A stretch of 64,000 bases of DNA from Nonomuraea glycinis (GTDB lineage: Bacteria; Actinomycetota; Actinomycetes; Streptosporangiales; Streptosporangiaceae). Both the position numbers and the translations under genes were made by a program. The stretch is taken from the NCBI RefSeq assembly GCF_014646515.1, contig NZ_BMNK01000001.1:887701-951700 (forward strand), given 5' to 3'. Below, in pieces: positions 9,204 through 16,936 of the stretch (the stretch's first letter is position 1; the number at the start of each line of letters is the position of its first letter). The notes beneath the pieces are model-generated. The model did not search any database, was not told where the DNA came from, and was given only the letters and a program-made list of their open reading frames with translations.

Positions 9204-10412
9204 ATGCAGGAGGAGTTGCGGGCGTTCACCGAGTGGGTGGGCGGAGGCCGGAAGCTGACCCAGACGGGGAACCTGACGCTGTCGGACGCGCGGGCGCTGG
9301 TGGCGCTGCTGGAGACCGGCGACGAGATCGACCCGAAGATCGGCGACCGGCTGTTCCGCACGAAGAGCAGCACCGAACTGCCCGGATTGAACCTGATCGT
9401 GGAATGGGCCAAAGCGGCTGGGCTGGTTCGGGTGGTCAAGGGGCGACTGCTGCCGGTGAAGAAGGCGGCGCCACTGCTGAAGGACTCGGAGCGATTGTGG
9501 GAGGCGTCGTTCGCGGCGCTGGGGAAGATGAGCGAGGCGCTCTTCCCCAAGAACTACTGGTACGCGTCGCTGGTCGGCGAGGAGTTCACGCTCATCTGGC
9601 CGGCGTTGCTGCTTAGGTTGTACGGCGGGGCGGTGCCCGTTGCGGATCTGCGGGAGCTGGCCTGGGAGATCGCGTCGCCGTACTACGAGATGCACGACCC
9701 GCAAGCGCAGCGCCGGATGACTGACCGCGACCTCGATCGACTGCTGGCCGTCTTGGCCCGGCTGGGCGCGGTAGAGCTCACGCAGGAGACGGCGACCCTG
9801 ACCCCGGTGGCGGTGAACGCCGCACGGCGCAGCCTGGGTGAGGCCGCACCGGGAGAACCGATCTATCAGATCCGGGTGACGCTCCAGGAGAGTGCGGATC
9901 CGGTGATCTGGCGGCGCCTGCTCATCTCACCCGGGATCACGATCGACGGGCTGCACCGCATCCTGGTCGCGGCGATGGACTGGGAGGGCCGTCATCTCCA
10001 CCTGTTCACGGTGGGCGGTGTCCTGTACGGCGAACCGTCACCCGAATGGGATCTGGACATCATGGACGAGGAGAAGACCTCGCTGGCGGAGGTGCTCGCA
10101 GAGGTCGGGGCGGTCATGGAGTACGAGTACGACCTGGGTGACAGTTGGCGGCATGACGTCGTGCTGGAGGAGATCCCCATCGCTGAGGAATGGGTCCGTT
10201 ACCCGGTGCTGGTGGACGGGGCGGGCGCTTGCCCACCAGAGGACGTTGGCGGCATCGGAGGCTACGCATACCTCCGCCTGGTGCTGGCCGATCCCGGACA
10301 CGACGAGCACGACGAATACGTCCGCTGGGCCGGTCTGGAACGCCCGCAGGAGGTCGACCCGGCCCGGTTCGCCCTTGAAGCCGCCCGCCGAGCGCTGGCC
10401 TCGGCTGGATGA
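9204..10412 (+). CDS. Plasmid pRiA4b Orf3-like protein
   Basis: A 402-residue protein. The C-terminal half, from about residue 225 (YQIRVTLQESADPVIWRRLL, then LHRILVAAMDW, HLHLFTVGGVLYG and YEYDLGDSWRHDVVLE), is the pRiA4b Orf3-like domain, found in plasmid and IS-associated proteins of unknown biochemical role. The N-terminal 210 residues are helical and may hold a winged-helix region; they resemble N-terminal extensions of other actinobacterial members. The gene is monocistronic, ATG preceded by an apparent short leader. It fits the mobile/accessory character of the 4-16 kb region. Confidence 0.78.
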   Translation: MQEELRAFTEWVGGGRKLTQTGNLTLSDARALVALLETGDEIDPKIGDRLFRTKSSTELPGLNLIVEWAKAAGLVRVVKGRLLPVKKAAPLLKDSERLWEASFAALGKMSEALFPKNYWYASLVGEEFTLIWPALLLRLYGGAVPVADLRELAWEIASPYYEMHDPQAQRRMTDRDLDRLLAVLARLGAVELTQETATLTPVAVNAARRSLGEAAPGEPIYQIRVTLQESADPVIWRRLLISPGITIDGLHRILVAAMDWEGRHLHLFTVGGVLYGEPSPEWDLDIMDEEKTSLAEVLAEVGAVMEYEYDLGDSWRHDVVLEEIPIAEEWVRYPVLVDGAGACPPEDVGGIGGYAYLRLVLADPGHDEHDEYVRWAGLERPQEVDPARFALEAARRALASAG

Positions 10413-10591
10413 TCAGATGCGCATCGCAGATGCCCAGCCCGCGAGCCTTCCTGCTGGAGCACTCGCCCCGCATATCAACGGCCCCTAGGGTGGCCGGTCG
10501 GGACTTATCCGGCCGCGCTGACCGCCTCGCCCCGGAGCTACCCCGGCCACTTGACCTGAGGTTACCCTTTATCGAATGCAAGCTCTAAAAG

Positions 10592-12118
10592 CTAGGCGTG
10601 TGCTGGAGGTAGGCCGTCGCGGCTGACGGCCAGGTACGTCTCCGGCGTCGCCGCTTCGAGGAGCCCCTCGTCGCCTTCCAGGTCGAGTGCTAGCTCCTGG
10701 GGACGGCGCAGCAGGTTATTCCAGTCGCTTATCGCTCCCCGCTCGTAGGCGTCGCGGAGCAGAGGGCGCAGTCGGGGGCGGGCTTCCTCCTGTTGCTCGC
10801 GGAAGATTCGCCGCTGGGTGAGTCGCTGTTCTTCCTGAGCGTCGTCGCTGAGTTCCTGGACATCGGTCGGCTGGTCCTCGGCGCGCAGCCCCGGGGTGCG
10901 CCGGGTGATGGCGAGGTCTTCCTCGCGGAGGCGCTCGCAGGCGGCGAACAGCTTGCGGGACATGCCGAGGTGAACTTCGGTTCCGGGGATGCGGCAGGTG
11001 AGGAAGTCGTCGAGGCCCATGGAACGGATTCTGGCGCGCAGGGTATGCCGCTCGGTGTGGGGGGCTACTCCGCGGGCTTCGGCCCGCATGGCGCGGGTGA
11101 AGTCGTCGCCTTCCAGAGGGGTGGTCAGCCCGGAGCGCCGACGACGGGAAGCGCGGTCGGTGGGAACGGGCACGGTGCGCAGTTGCGAGGCGGGAGCGGA
11201 GCGCAGCGCCAGGTAGGCGAGCATTTGGGCGCGGGCCGCGCCGATAAGCGCGTCGTCGCTGTCGCCGAGACGGTCCTCAAGATTGCCTGGGCCGACCGCT
11301 GACTCGTCGTCGACGTTGAGTCCGGCTGAGGTGAGCGGCCACTGTTCGGGGTGCAGGTCGTGGTCGATGGTGAGGAAGAGGTCGTCTCCGGGTCGTACGG
11401 ACGCTCCGACCAGGACGGTGCGATGGGCGTAAGAGCCGAGGATCTTGCTGCCGGCGGCCAGTTGCGCCCACCCCTTGCGGAGCGTGCCGAGGCCCACGTC
11501 GCCACCCTTGGCCTCGATCAGCCAGTACAGATCCTCTGCCTGATGCTGCCCCCATAGATCGGGCAGCTTCTCCTTCGGATCCCTGAACGTGTCGAGCAGG
11601 GCGGGGATCGGGCCACCGAGTTCGAGGTGCTCGGTCTGACCGAGGCCCAGCAGTGAGCGGCAGGCCCACTCGGTCATCGTCATGCCCAGCCGGTAGGAGG
11701 CGGCGTTTTTCGCGCTGCGCTCCGTGCCGTACGCGTAGACCGGATTCAGGGTCAGGCGTCGACCCGTGGTGCCTAGTACAGGGTGCTGGGGCTGGACGGG
11801 GTGCATGCCGAGGTAGGCGTACAGCGGGGAAACCCGGGCGACGAGTTCCCCGTGCGCGTACCGCGGCTGATTCTGCAAGTGTGGGGTGACGTCGCGGCCG
11901 ACCTCAATGGCGGCCTTAATGATCTCCCGCCAAGTGGCGGTTGGGACGTACCAGCCGCCGGTCGCCGGGAACCCGGCTGACCCCACCCACGGCTTGTGTT
12001 TGGCCGTCCGCCACTGCCTCCTGGGCTTCTTCGCAGGCCCGTTACGGAAAAGGACCGGCACGTCGAAGCTGTCGGCGTAGATGAGCGGTGGCTCGTCGGG
12101 GACGTGTGCGGGGATCAT
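10592..12118 (-). CDS. Hypothetical protein with PD-(D/E)XK nuclease-like signature
   Basis: A 508-residue soluble protein without a family I recognise. Midway (about residues 187-206) is LPDLWG, then a hydrophobic strand ending YWLIEAKGGD: the D-(n)-E-x-K arrangement, with a basic helix after it (LGTLRKGWAQL), is the layout of PD-(D/E)XK nucleases. The C-terminal half is arginine- and glutamate-rich and helical (EEQRLTQRRIFREQQEEARPRLR). It lies in the same island as the STAND protein and the reverse transcriptase. Start: ATG at 12118; a GTG three codons upstream is also possible. Nuclease activity is inference from the short motif only. Confidence 0.6.
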   Translation of the reverse strand: MIPAHVPDEPPLIYADSFDVPVLFRNGPAKKPRRQWRTAKHKPWVGSAGFPATGGWYVPTATWREIIKAAIEVGRDVTPHLQNQPRYAHGELVARVSPLYAYLGMHPVQPQHPVLGTTGRRLTLNPVYAYGTERSAKNAASYRLGMTMTEWACRSLLGLGQTEHLELGGPIPALLDTFRDPKEKLPDLWGQHQAEDLYWLIEAKGGDVGLGTLRKGWAQLAAGSKILGSYAHRTVLVGASVRPGDDLFLTIDHDLHPEQWPLTSAGLNVDDESAVGPGNLEDRLGDSDDALIGAARAQMLAYLALRSAPASQLRTVPVPTDRASRRRRSGLTTPLEGDDFTRAMRAEARGVAPHTERHTLRARIRSMGLDDFLTCRIPGTEVHLGMSRKLFAACERLREEDLAITRRTPGLRAEDQPTDVQELSDDAQEEQRLTQRRIFREQQEEARPRLRPLLRDAYERGAISDWNNLLRRPQELALDLEGDEGLLEAATPETYLAVSRDGLPPAHA

Positions 12119-12244
12119 GTAGATCACTCTGGCACGGTTGGACCGCTTCCGGCGCTGGGGCCGCCGGCCGGTTCCCAGTGAGAGCCATTCGGTCGGCCTC
12201 GGGAGCGAGTGCGGGGCTCAAGAACTCGAGTACTTGAAGCGCAG

Positions 12245-12274
12245 AAGCCCTTCGCCCGGTGGGATGAAGGGCTC
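12245..12274. terminator. Hairpin, possible terminator
   Basis: AAGCCCTTC at 12245-12253 pairs with GAAGGGCTC at 12266-12274 (8 of 9 bases), leaving a 12-base loop. No U-tract follows, as is common in high-GC actinomycetes. The surrounding 12119-12569 holds only weak short ORFs and no gene I can support. Confidence 0.35.
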
Positions 12275-12569
12275 TGGGGCGCCGATTGGCTGGTCCGGGT
12301 CACCTGGGGATAGGTTTCGTGATCTTGTCTATGGTGTGCGCCATCACCCGGCGTCTGTTGTCTGAGGTGCCCACCTTCAGCTCATGCTGAACGCCGGTAG
12401 CGCCGCCCTGGCCGACATCGACCTGGTCCTTCTGGAGGCCATCGAAGCCTGCCTACCGTCCGGCCGGCACATCGACTTCACCTCGGGATCGCCGCTCTGT
12501 CCACCCGGGGCAGGGCTCGACACGCCACCGGCCTTGCACACGGCGGGCGGTCACGAGGTAGGGCACGGC

Positions 12570-12794
12570 CTACGAGCCTGACTGCCACTCGGCGGCGGCC
12601 TGGGCGAGGGCGTCGAGGGCGTCGGGATGGCCGCCGTGGTGGTCAATGTCGCGACGTACGCCGGCCACCGAGTACGGGCGGCGACGGCCACATGAGCCTC
12701 TCCCGCATCCGCACGAGCCGAGGTAGTCGCGGGTGAGATCGCCGATGGGGCCGCTGCGGTGCGCTTGAGCGGCAAGCCATGCGCCAAAGGTCAT
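12570..12794 (-). CDS. YozE/SAM-like small protein
   Basis: A 74-residue protein beginning MTFGAWLAAQAHRSGPIGDL, which is the pattern of the YozE SAM-like family (a short F..WL..Q..R..PIGDLARD helical motif). These are small helical proteins frequent in actinobacterial plasmids and integrated elements, with no assigned function. The ATG at 12794 has AGGA five bases upstream; a TTG ten codons earlier is less likely. The C-terminal half is rich in cysteine, arginine and histidine, followed by a helix ending EWQSGS. Confidence 0.6.
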   Translation of the reverse strand: MTFGAWLAAQAHRSGPIGDLTRDYLGSCGCGRGSCGRRRPYSVAGVRRDIDHHGGHPDALDALAQAAAEWQSGS

Positions 12795-12848
12795 GGGATC
12801 CTGCTGGTGAGAGGCCGGGCTCAATTCGGATGAGCCGGCCTGGGCGTG

Positions 12849-13466
12849 TCAGACGGCGATAAACAGGTGGGGTAACGCAGACAGTTCGGCCCATCGCTTT
12901 CGAAGCGCCTTGCGATCCTCGGCTTCCTCCGCGACCTCAGCCTCTAGGCCATCCCACGCCTTCTTCGCTTGGGTTTTGCTCATGCAGTCTGCGGGGGAGT
13001 GGTGGTACATGTAGACGGGCTTGGCCTGACACTGCACTCCGCCGATAGTGAAGGCAGACGCGTCGTATCGACCGCCTTCTTCCTCGTTCCAGATATCCAC
13101 GCGGTCGAGCCACTTCGGCCGCTGATGGCCGTTCTCGCAGTACCTACCCTGGATGGCCTGGTCAGCCCAATCGGACCAGAAGTACTTCCCTGCCCACGAG
13201 GGCCTATCGACTCGACTGCGGTAGAGATCGTCTCCCGACTGATAGACGACGTGCAGGTGCTCGTCGTCGCTTCCACATTTGTCAGGGTGGTAGTTGACAT
13301 AGCCCCACGGGACACCGGTCAGGCTGGCGTTGGCGAACATGAGAGTGCGCTCTCGTAGTTGCCGGAAGACGGACAGAGTCACCTGCTTGCCCGAGATGGT
13401 GAGGGTCTGCACCTGCACAGTCGCGGTGGTGATCTGAGCGTTCTGCGTGTTGAGAATCCTGGTCAT
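12849..13466 (-). CDS. Hypothetical protein
   Basis: A 205-residue soluble protein of unknown function. It has beta-rich N-terminal residues (ATVQVQTLTISGKQVTLSVF), a central region rich in tryptophan, tyrosine and aspartate (YHPDKCGSDDEHLHVVYQSG, SWAGKYFWSDWADQ) and a charged C-terminal helix (EEAEDRKALRKRWAEL). Two conserved-looking cysteines occur near DKCGS and QGRYCENG. The ATG overlaps the stop of the small zinc-knuckle ORF (ATGA), so the two are coupled. No signal peptide or membrane segment. Confidence 0.6.
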   Translation of the reverse strand: MTRILNTQNAQITTATVQVQTLTISGKQVTLSVFRQLRERTLMFANASLTGVPWGYVNYHPDKCGSDDEHLHVVYQSGDDLYRSRVDRPSWAGKYFWSDWADQAIQGRYCENGHQRPKWLDRVDIWNEEEGGRYDASAFTIGGVQCQAKPVYMYHHSPADCMSKTQAKKAWDGLEAEVAEEAEDRKALRKRWAELSALPHLFIAV

Positions 13467-13637
13467 GAGGGGTTCTCCTTCTTACGCTTGGCCAGCGCGC
13501 CCTGCCTGCACGCTGGACGGCAGTACTTGGAGGGCAGTTTTAGTGGAGTGTACGGCTTGCCACAGTGCTCACACGTCTGCTTGGGGAGCTTCCGCCTGGC
13601 GTGTTGCGGAGGTCTGCGGCTTGCAGGGCGGGGTCAT
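13463..13637 (-). pseudogene. Small zinc-knuckle protein, apparent frameshift
   Basis: Too short to be picked up as a single ORF. The downstream frame encodes KLPKQTCEHCGKPYTPLKLP and then KYCRPACRQGALAKRKKE, a four-cysteine CxxC...CxxxC zinc knuckle of the FPG/zinc-ribbon kind with a basic tail. That frame has no start codon and runs up to a TGA. The adjacent frame has an ATG at 13637 and reads MTPPCKPQTSATRQA before stopping. Removing one G from the GG at about 13592-13593 joins them into a 57-residue protein. The ATGA overlap with the next gene is preserved. Either a recent mutation or a base-calling error. Confidence 0.55.
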
Positions 13638-13825
13638 GGGGCGCGGGTCAACGGGCGGGTACCAGAACCTGTGCCACCACTCGGCTGCAGCCTCGCCTTT
13701 TTAGTCAGTTCGGACACAACTCGCTGGCCCCGGGAAGGCCGGGCTTCGCTACCAGCAACTTTGCGAGGCCCTATCCTCCGTATAAGCCTTCCCGTTTGGG
13801 CTCTGTGGACGTGTAACGTACCAAC
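13638..13825 (+). other. Leader region upstream of the reverse transcriptase
   Basis: This 188-base non-coding stretch precedes the RT start. It contains a short hairpin (CCCGG GAAGG CCGGG near 13730-13745) and an AT-richer centre with CCTTTTTAG near 13695. Some defence RTs (retrons, DRT2, DRT9) use a neighbouring non-coding RNA as template, so the spacer is the place to look; I cannot show that it is transcribed as one. Confidence 0.25.
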
Positions 13826-15703
13826 GTGCCAACCCCTCTACAGCACGTAGCCGACGAAGCCCTCCTCAAGAAGGTGTGGCGCAAGGAAGTTCGGCCAGCA
13901 CTGCGCCGTATGACCTTCAGCGACTTCAATATGGCGCCCGACCCTCTTCACTATGCGGCGTACGAATGGGGCCTGGAGACGCTGGTAGCGGCACTAGCTA
14001 AGGATCTGCAGCTCGGCCGCTATTCGCCCGAGCCGGGCGAGATCGTGCGGATGGCGAAGGGAAAGGGGCTGTCCCGTCCACTCTGCTTTCTCGCTCCAAG
14101 AGATGCGCTCGTCTATAGCACTATAACTTGGTTGGCGCGAAGTGAACTTACGACGCAAGCCCGCAAATGGGTAGGTGTTGCTCACGGAGACAAGGGCACG
14201 GCCAGCAAGCCCGAGCAGGGCAATCCTGCCGAGGCAGGGGACAGCTTTGACTGGTTCCGATTCTGGCTGGCGAGACAAGGCCACATTCTGCAGATGGTGG
14301 ACCACGAGCAGGTGAAGTACTTCGTGGAGTCCGACATAGCAAATTTCTACCCATCAATCCGACTGGAGGCCGTGCGGGAACACTTGCACAGCCAAACCAG
14401 CCTAGAGAAAGAAGTGGTGCGACTGTGTATCCAAATCATCGACAGGGTGATGCCGCGCCGCAACTATTCCGAAGTTTCACTGATGGGTCTCCCTCAGGAG
14501 CACATAGGGGCATCCAGAGAAATTGCACACAGCCTCCTTTTTCACGTGGATGAAGAGTTCGACAAGGAGGGACAAGACGGCCGTTACACGCGATATATGG
14601 ATGATATTCTCATCGGCGTAAAAACTCCGCAGGATGGGGAGCGATGCGTCGCGCGTCTGCAACGCAGCTTGGAGACGCTTGGCCTCTACCCAAATGCGGC
14701 CAAAACGACAGTAACGAGCCTAAGCGGCTATCTCACCGCCGCGATGGTAGAGACGAATGCACAAATAGACCGAATCACCGAAGAGTTGAAAGAGGCAGAA
14801 GTAGGGATACTGCATGAGATTGAGCCAACCATGGATCATCTCGAACGCATTCAGGCTCTTTCCGTCGAACATCGAGTTCGCGAGGATCGCCCTAAGCGCT
14901 GGGGTCGAGTTACACGACGTATATACACCCTGCACCGAAGGGTGGGAGTGACCTCGTGGTGGGATTTCTGGCGCGGCGACATAGATGACGATCCGGGTGC
15001 GGCTGGGCCGATCCTTGAGTATGTCCGCTCCTGGCCACTCACCGAGGCCACTGTTGCGGATCTCGTACAGCTCAGCAAAGACTACAGTGATCTCTATGCG
15101 AACATATCGCTTCTAGCCGCAGAGGCAATTTCCTCTGCACCTGTCGCAAATGACACTCCTCTTTGGGGCCGAATTTTTGCTGCCTGCGATAAGGAGTTTT
15201 TGCGACTAACAAGAGGCCCTCACTCTCCCGAACGCGAACGGCTGGCAGCAGCATGGCTTATTGCGGCTTGGAAGTTCGCAAACCTATCCCAGCGGCAAAG
15301 GCTTCTGGCTGAGATACCAGCAAATACAGACGCAATGTCTCCCGTTCGCGTTCAAGCATTCCCTCTACTCGTGAGCGTAAAAGAACCTCTGACCGAGTGG
15401 GTGTCTGCAAAACCCGGGCTCGCCTGGGAGAATGCCATGGCTGCTGAATACCTGCGCAGCCTGGCCACAGGTGAAGAGAAGGCCGTTGGCGTCGCTCTAT
15501 CTCTCTTGGACCCAGAAAAGAGACTTGCTCCGCTACGCTACATAGTATTGCCCAGAGCGGTTCCTCTGATCGAAATCGTGGGCCAAGCAGCACGAGCCAA
15601 ACTCGACAAGGCAGCCCCGAAGGCGCTGGCCAAGCTACAGAAGAACCCTGATCGTCTTCGTGACCACAAAGTCGAGTCCATCCTTGCCCAATGGTGTCCG
15701 TAA
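13826..15703 (+). CDS. Reverse transcriptase, unknown-group / DRT-Abi-like, with C-terminal helical region
   Basis: A 625-residue RNA-directed DNA polymerase. RT motifs: VESDIANFYPSI with catalytic Asp near 170, GLPQEHIGASREIAHSLL at 221-238 (RT4-like, diverging after GLPQ) and YTRYMDDILIGV with YMDD at 257-260. The other half (about 310-625) is almost entirely helical with no recognised domain. It lacks a group II intron maturase or HNH domain and the retron NAxxH and VTG motifs, so it is best placed among unknown-group/DRT or AbiA/AbiK-type defence RTs (inference). The GTG start directly follows an in-frame TAA and has no clear ribosome site. Codon use is less GC-biased than in neighbouring genes, especially 14300-15650, suggesting transfer. 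Confidence 0.85.
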   Translation: MPTPLQHVADEALLKKVWRKEVRPALRRMTFSDFNMAPDPLHYAAYEWGLETLVAALAKDLQLGRYSPEPGEIVRMAKGKGLSRPLCFLAPRDALVYSTITWLARSELTTQARKWVGVAHGDKGTASKPEQGNPAEAGDSFDWFRFWLARQGHILQMVDHEQVKYFVESDIANFYPSIRLEAVREHLHSQTSLEKEVVRLCIQIIDRVMPRRNYSEVSLMGLPQEHIGASREIAHSLLFHVDEEFDKEGQDGRYTRYMDDILIGVKTPQDGERCVARLQRSLETLGLYPNAAKTTVTSLSGYLTAAMVETNAQIDRITEELKEAEVGILHEIEPTMDHLERIQALSVEHRVREDRPKRWGRVTRRIYTLHRRVGVTSWWDFWRGDIDDDPGAAGPILEYVRSWPLTEATVADLVQLSKDYSDLYANISLLAAEAISSAPVANDTPLWGRIFAACDKEFLRLTRGPHSPERERLAAAWLIAAWKFANLSQRQRLLAEIPANTDAMSPVRVQAFPLLVSVKEPLTEWVSAKPGLAWENAMAAEYLRSLATGEEKAVGVALSLLDPEKRLAPLRYIVLPRAVPLIEIVGQAARAKLDKAAPKALAKLQKNPDRLRDHKVESILAQWCP

Positions 15704-15744
15704 GCGATCGCTGGACGCTCCGCAGCCCAATGTGGGGGCGGGGC

Positions 15745-15880
15745 CGGTATACACGGTGCCGTCTGCGACCGTGATCCTGTTACCGGCGTCGGCGCTGCGG
15801 TTCCACCGTTCCCGGCCGCTGGTGGCGTCCAGGGCGTGCAGCTTGCCGTCGGGGCCGCCGAGGTAGGCTCGGCCGCCGGT
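15745..15880 (-). pseudogene. PQQ-binding-like beta-propeller fragment
   Basis: On the minus strand about 45 residues read GGRAYLGGPDGKLHALDATS and onwards through GRERWNRSA to VADGTVYTG, one blade of a PQQ-binding-like beta-propeller (the LxALDxxTGxxxW pattern). Family members have several such blades, so this is a remnant. It lies immediately beyond the RT stop. The rest of 15704-16232 holds no gene I can support; a short plus-strand stretch MLARKRREVISFRSSVIYER near 15989 may be another fragment. Confidence 0.5.
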
Positions 15881-16232
15881 TGTGGACCTTCCGCGCACCG
15901 GGCGACAGGCTCTACAAATCACGGCCCCCACGGTGGCACACGGCTTTGCCAGTACCCGGCGCGGCGACCGGCTGGAGCCGCCCGCTGTATGTTGGCTCGC
16001 AAACGACGCGAGGTGATCAGCTTCCGCAGCTCGGTGATCTACGAACGTGTCCAGAACCCCATCATCGCACCCGACTCCGCTCAGCCGGGTCGATGAAGCT
16101 CGGACGGGAAGAAACACGTCGTCGGCGAAGGCAGCTGCCCGAATTCAGCGGGTTGGCTACTTCTCGACGGATCCCCGGGATCTTCACGTCAGGCCCGGCG
16201 GCGGCTCGTGCCGGCTCGCAGGCGCGGATGAC

Positions 16233-16871
16233 TCACGCGTCCGGTCGGGCGGCGAGCCCGTCGAGGACGATGCCGAGATGCCGTTCGAACCGCTGGTCGC
16301 CGTCGTCGTGGAGGTGCCCGGCCTCCTTCACCAGTGACGCGCCTTCGCCGAGCCAGGCGTCGCGCTCGGTGGTCGAGTAGCGCGTCGGATCGGTCTCGGT
16401 GGACTGGCGTCGCTCCTGCTCCTCGATGACGAAGCCGACGACGAACGCGGTAACCACGTCGACGGCGTCGTCGGCGTCGACGGGCTTCCAGCCGGCCCCG
16501 GTCCAGCGTTCGAACAACGGCTCCTTCATGCGGACCACGTCCGGGTCGGTGATCCGGGTGCCGCTGAAGATGCGGGCCCCGTCGCGGTGGCGCAGGTACT
16601 CCGAGCGCAGGACTCGGGCGTAGGCGGTGAGGTCGTCGCGCCAGCCGTCGCCGGGCGAGACCGCGGCGAAGGCGCTGCTCACGCGGCGCATGACCTCGGT
16701 GGCCATCTCGTCGAGCAGCTCCTGCTTGTTGCGCACATGCCAGTAGAGGGCGGGGGCGCGGACGTCCAACCGGGAGGCGAGCGCGCGAACGGTGAGGGCG
16801 TCCATGCCCTGGTCGTCGAGCAGCTCAAGCGCCGCCGTGATGATCCGCTCCCGAGTGAGGCCCTTGGTCAT
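16233..16871 (-). CDS. TetR/AcrR family transcriptional regulator
   Basis: A 212-residue TetR-type repressor. The N-terminal helix-turn-helix reads RERIITAALELLDDQGMDAL, then VRALASRLDVRAPALYWHV with the usual recognition helix. The C-terminal ligand domain resembles the TetR_C class with WxxxL and FVVGFVIEEQE. It is divergent from the quinone oxidoreductase gene and likely represses it together with its own gene (inference). ATG at 16871 is chosen; a TTG three codons upstream is possible. An ACAAT...ATTGT inverted repeat lies directly before the start. Confidence 0.85.
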   Translation of the reverse strand: MTKGLTRERIITAALELLDDQGMDALTVRALASRLDVRAPALYWHVRNKQELLDEMATEVMRRVSSAFAAVSPGDGWRDDLTAYARVLRSEYLRHRDGARIFSGTRITDPDVVRMKEPLFERWTGAGWKPVDADDAVDVVTAFVVGFVIEEQERRQSTETDPTRYSTTERDAWLGEGASLVKEAGHLHDDGDQRFERHLGIVLDGLAARPDA

Positions 16872-16876
16872 GGTTG

Positions 16877-16891
16877 ACAATTTAACATTGT
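16877..16891. promoter_or_regulatory. Inverted repeat, candidate TetR operator
   Basis: ACAAT and ATTGT flank TTAAC as a perfect 5-bp inverted repeat (16877-16891); the wider TTGACAATTTAACATTGTTC is also partly symmetrical. It lies 6 bases before the TetR start and 46 bases before the divergent oxidoreductase start, in an AT-rich spacer: the right place for an autoregulatory operator. Confidence 0.5.
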
Positions 16892-16936
16892 TCAGGCACG
16901 CTGACTACAGCGTTGAACTTAGTTAAGGAGAATCTG

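Noticed and set aside
12384..12581. 65-codon plus-strand ORF (MLNAGSAALADIDLVLLEAI...)
   Set aside because: No ribosome site, no family, and it overlaps the 3' end of the YozE-like gene; kept out of the annotation.
13826..15703. Retron or group II intron interpretation of the RT
   Set aside because: No NAxxH/VTG retron motifs, no maturase or HNH domain, and no intron-like RNA ends were recognised.
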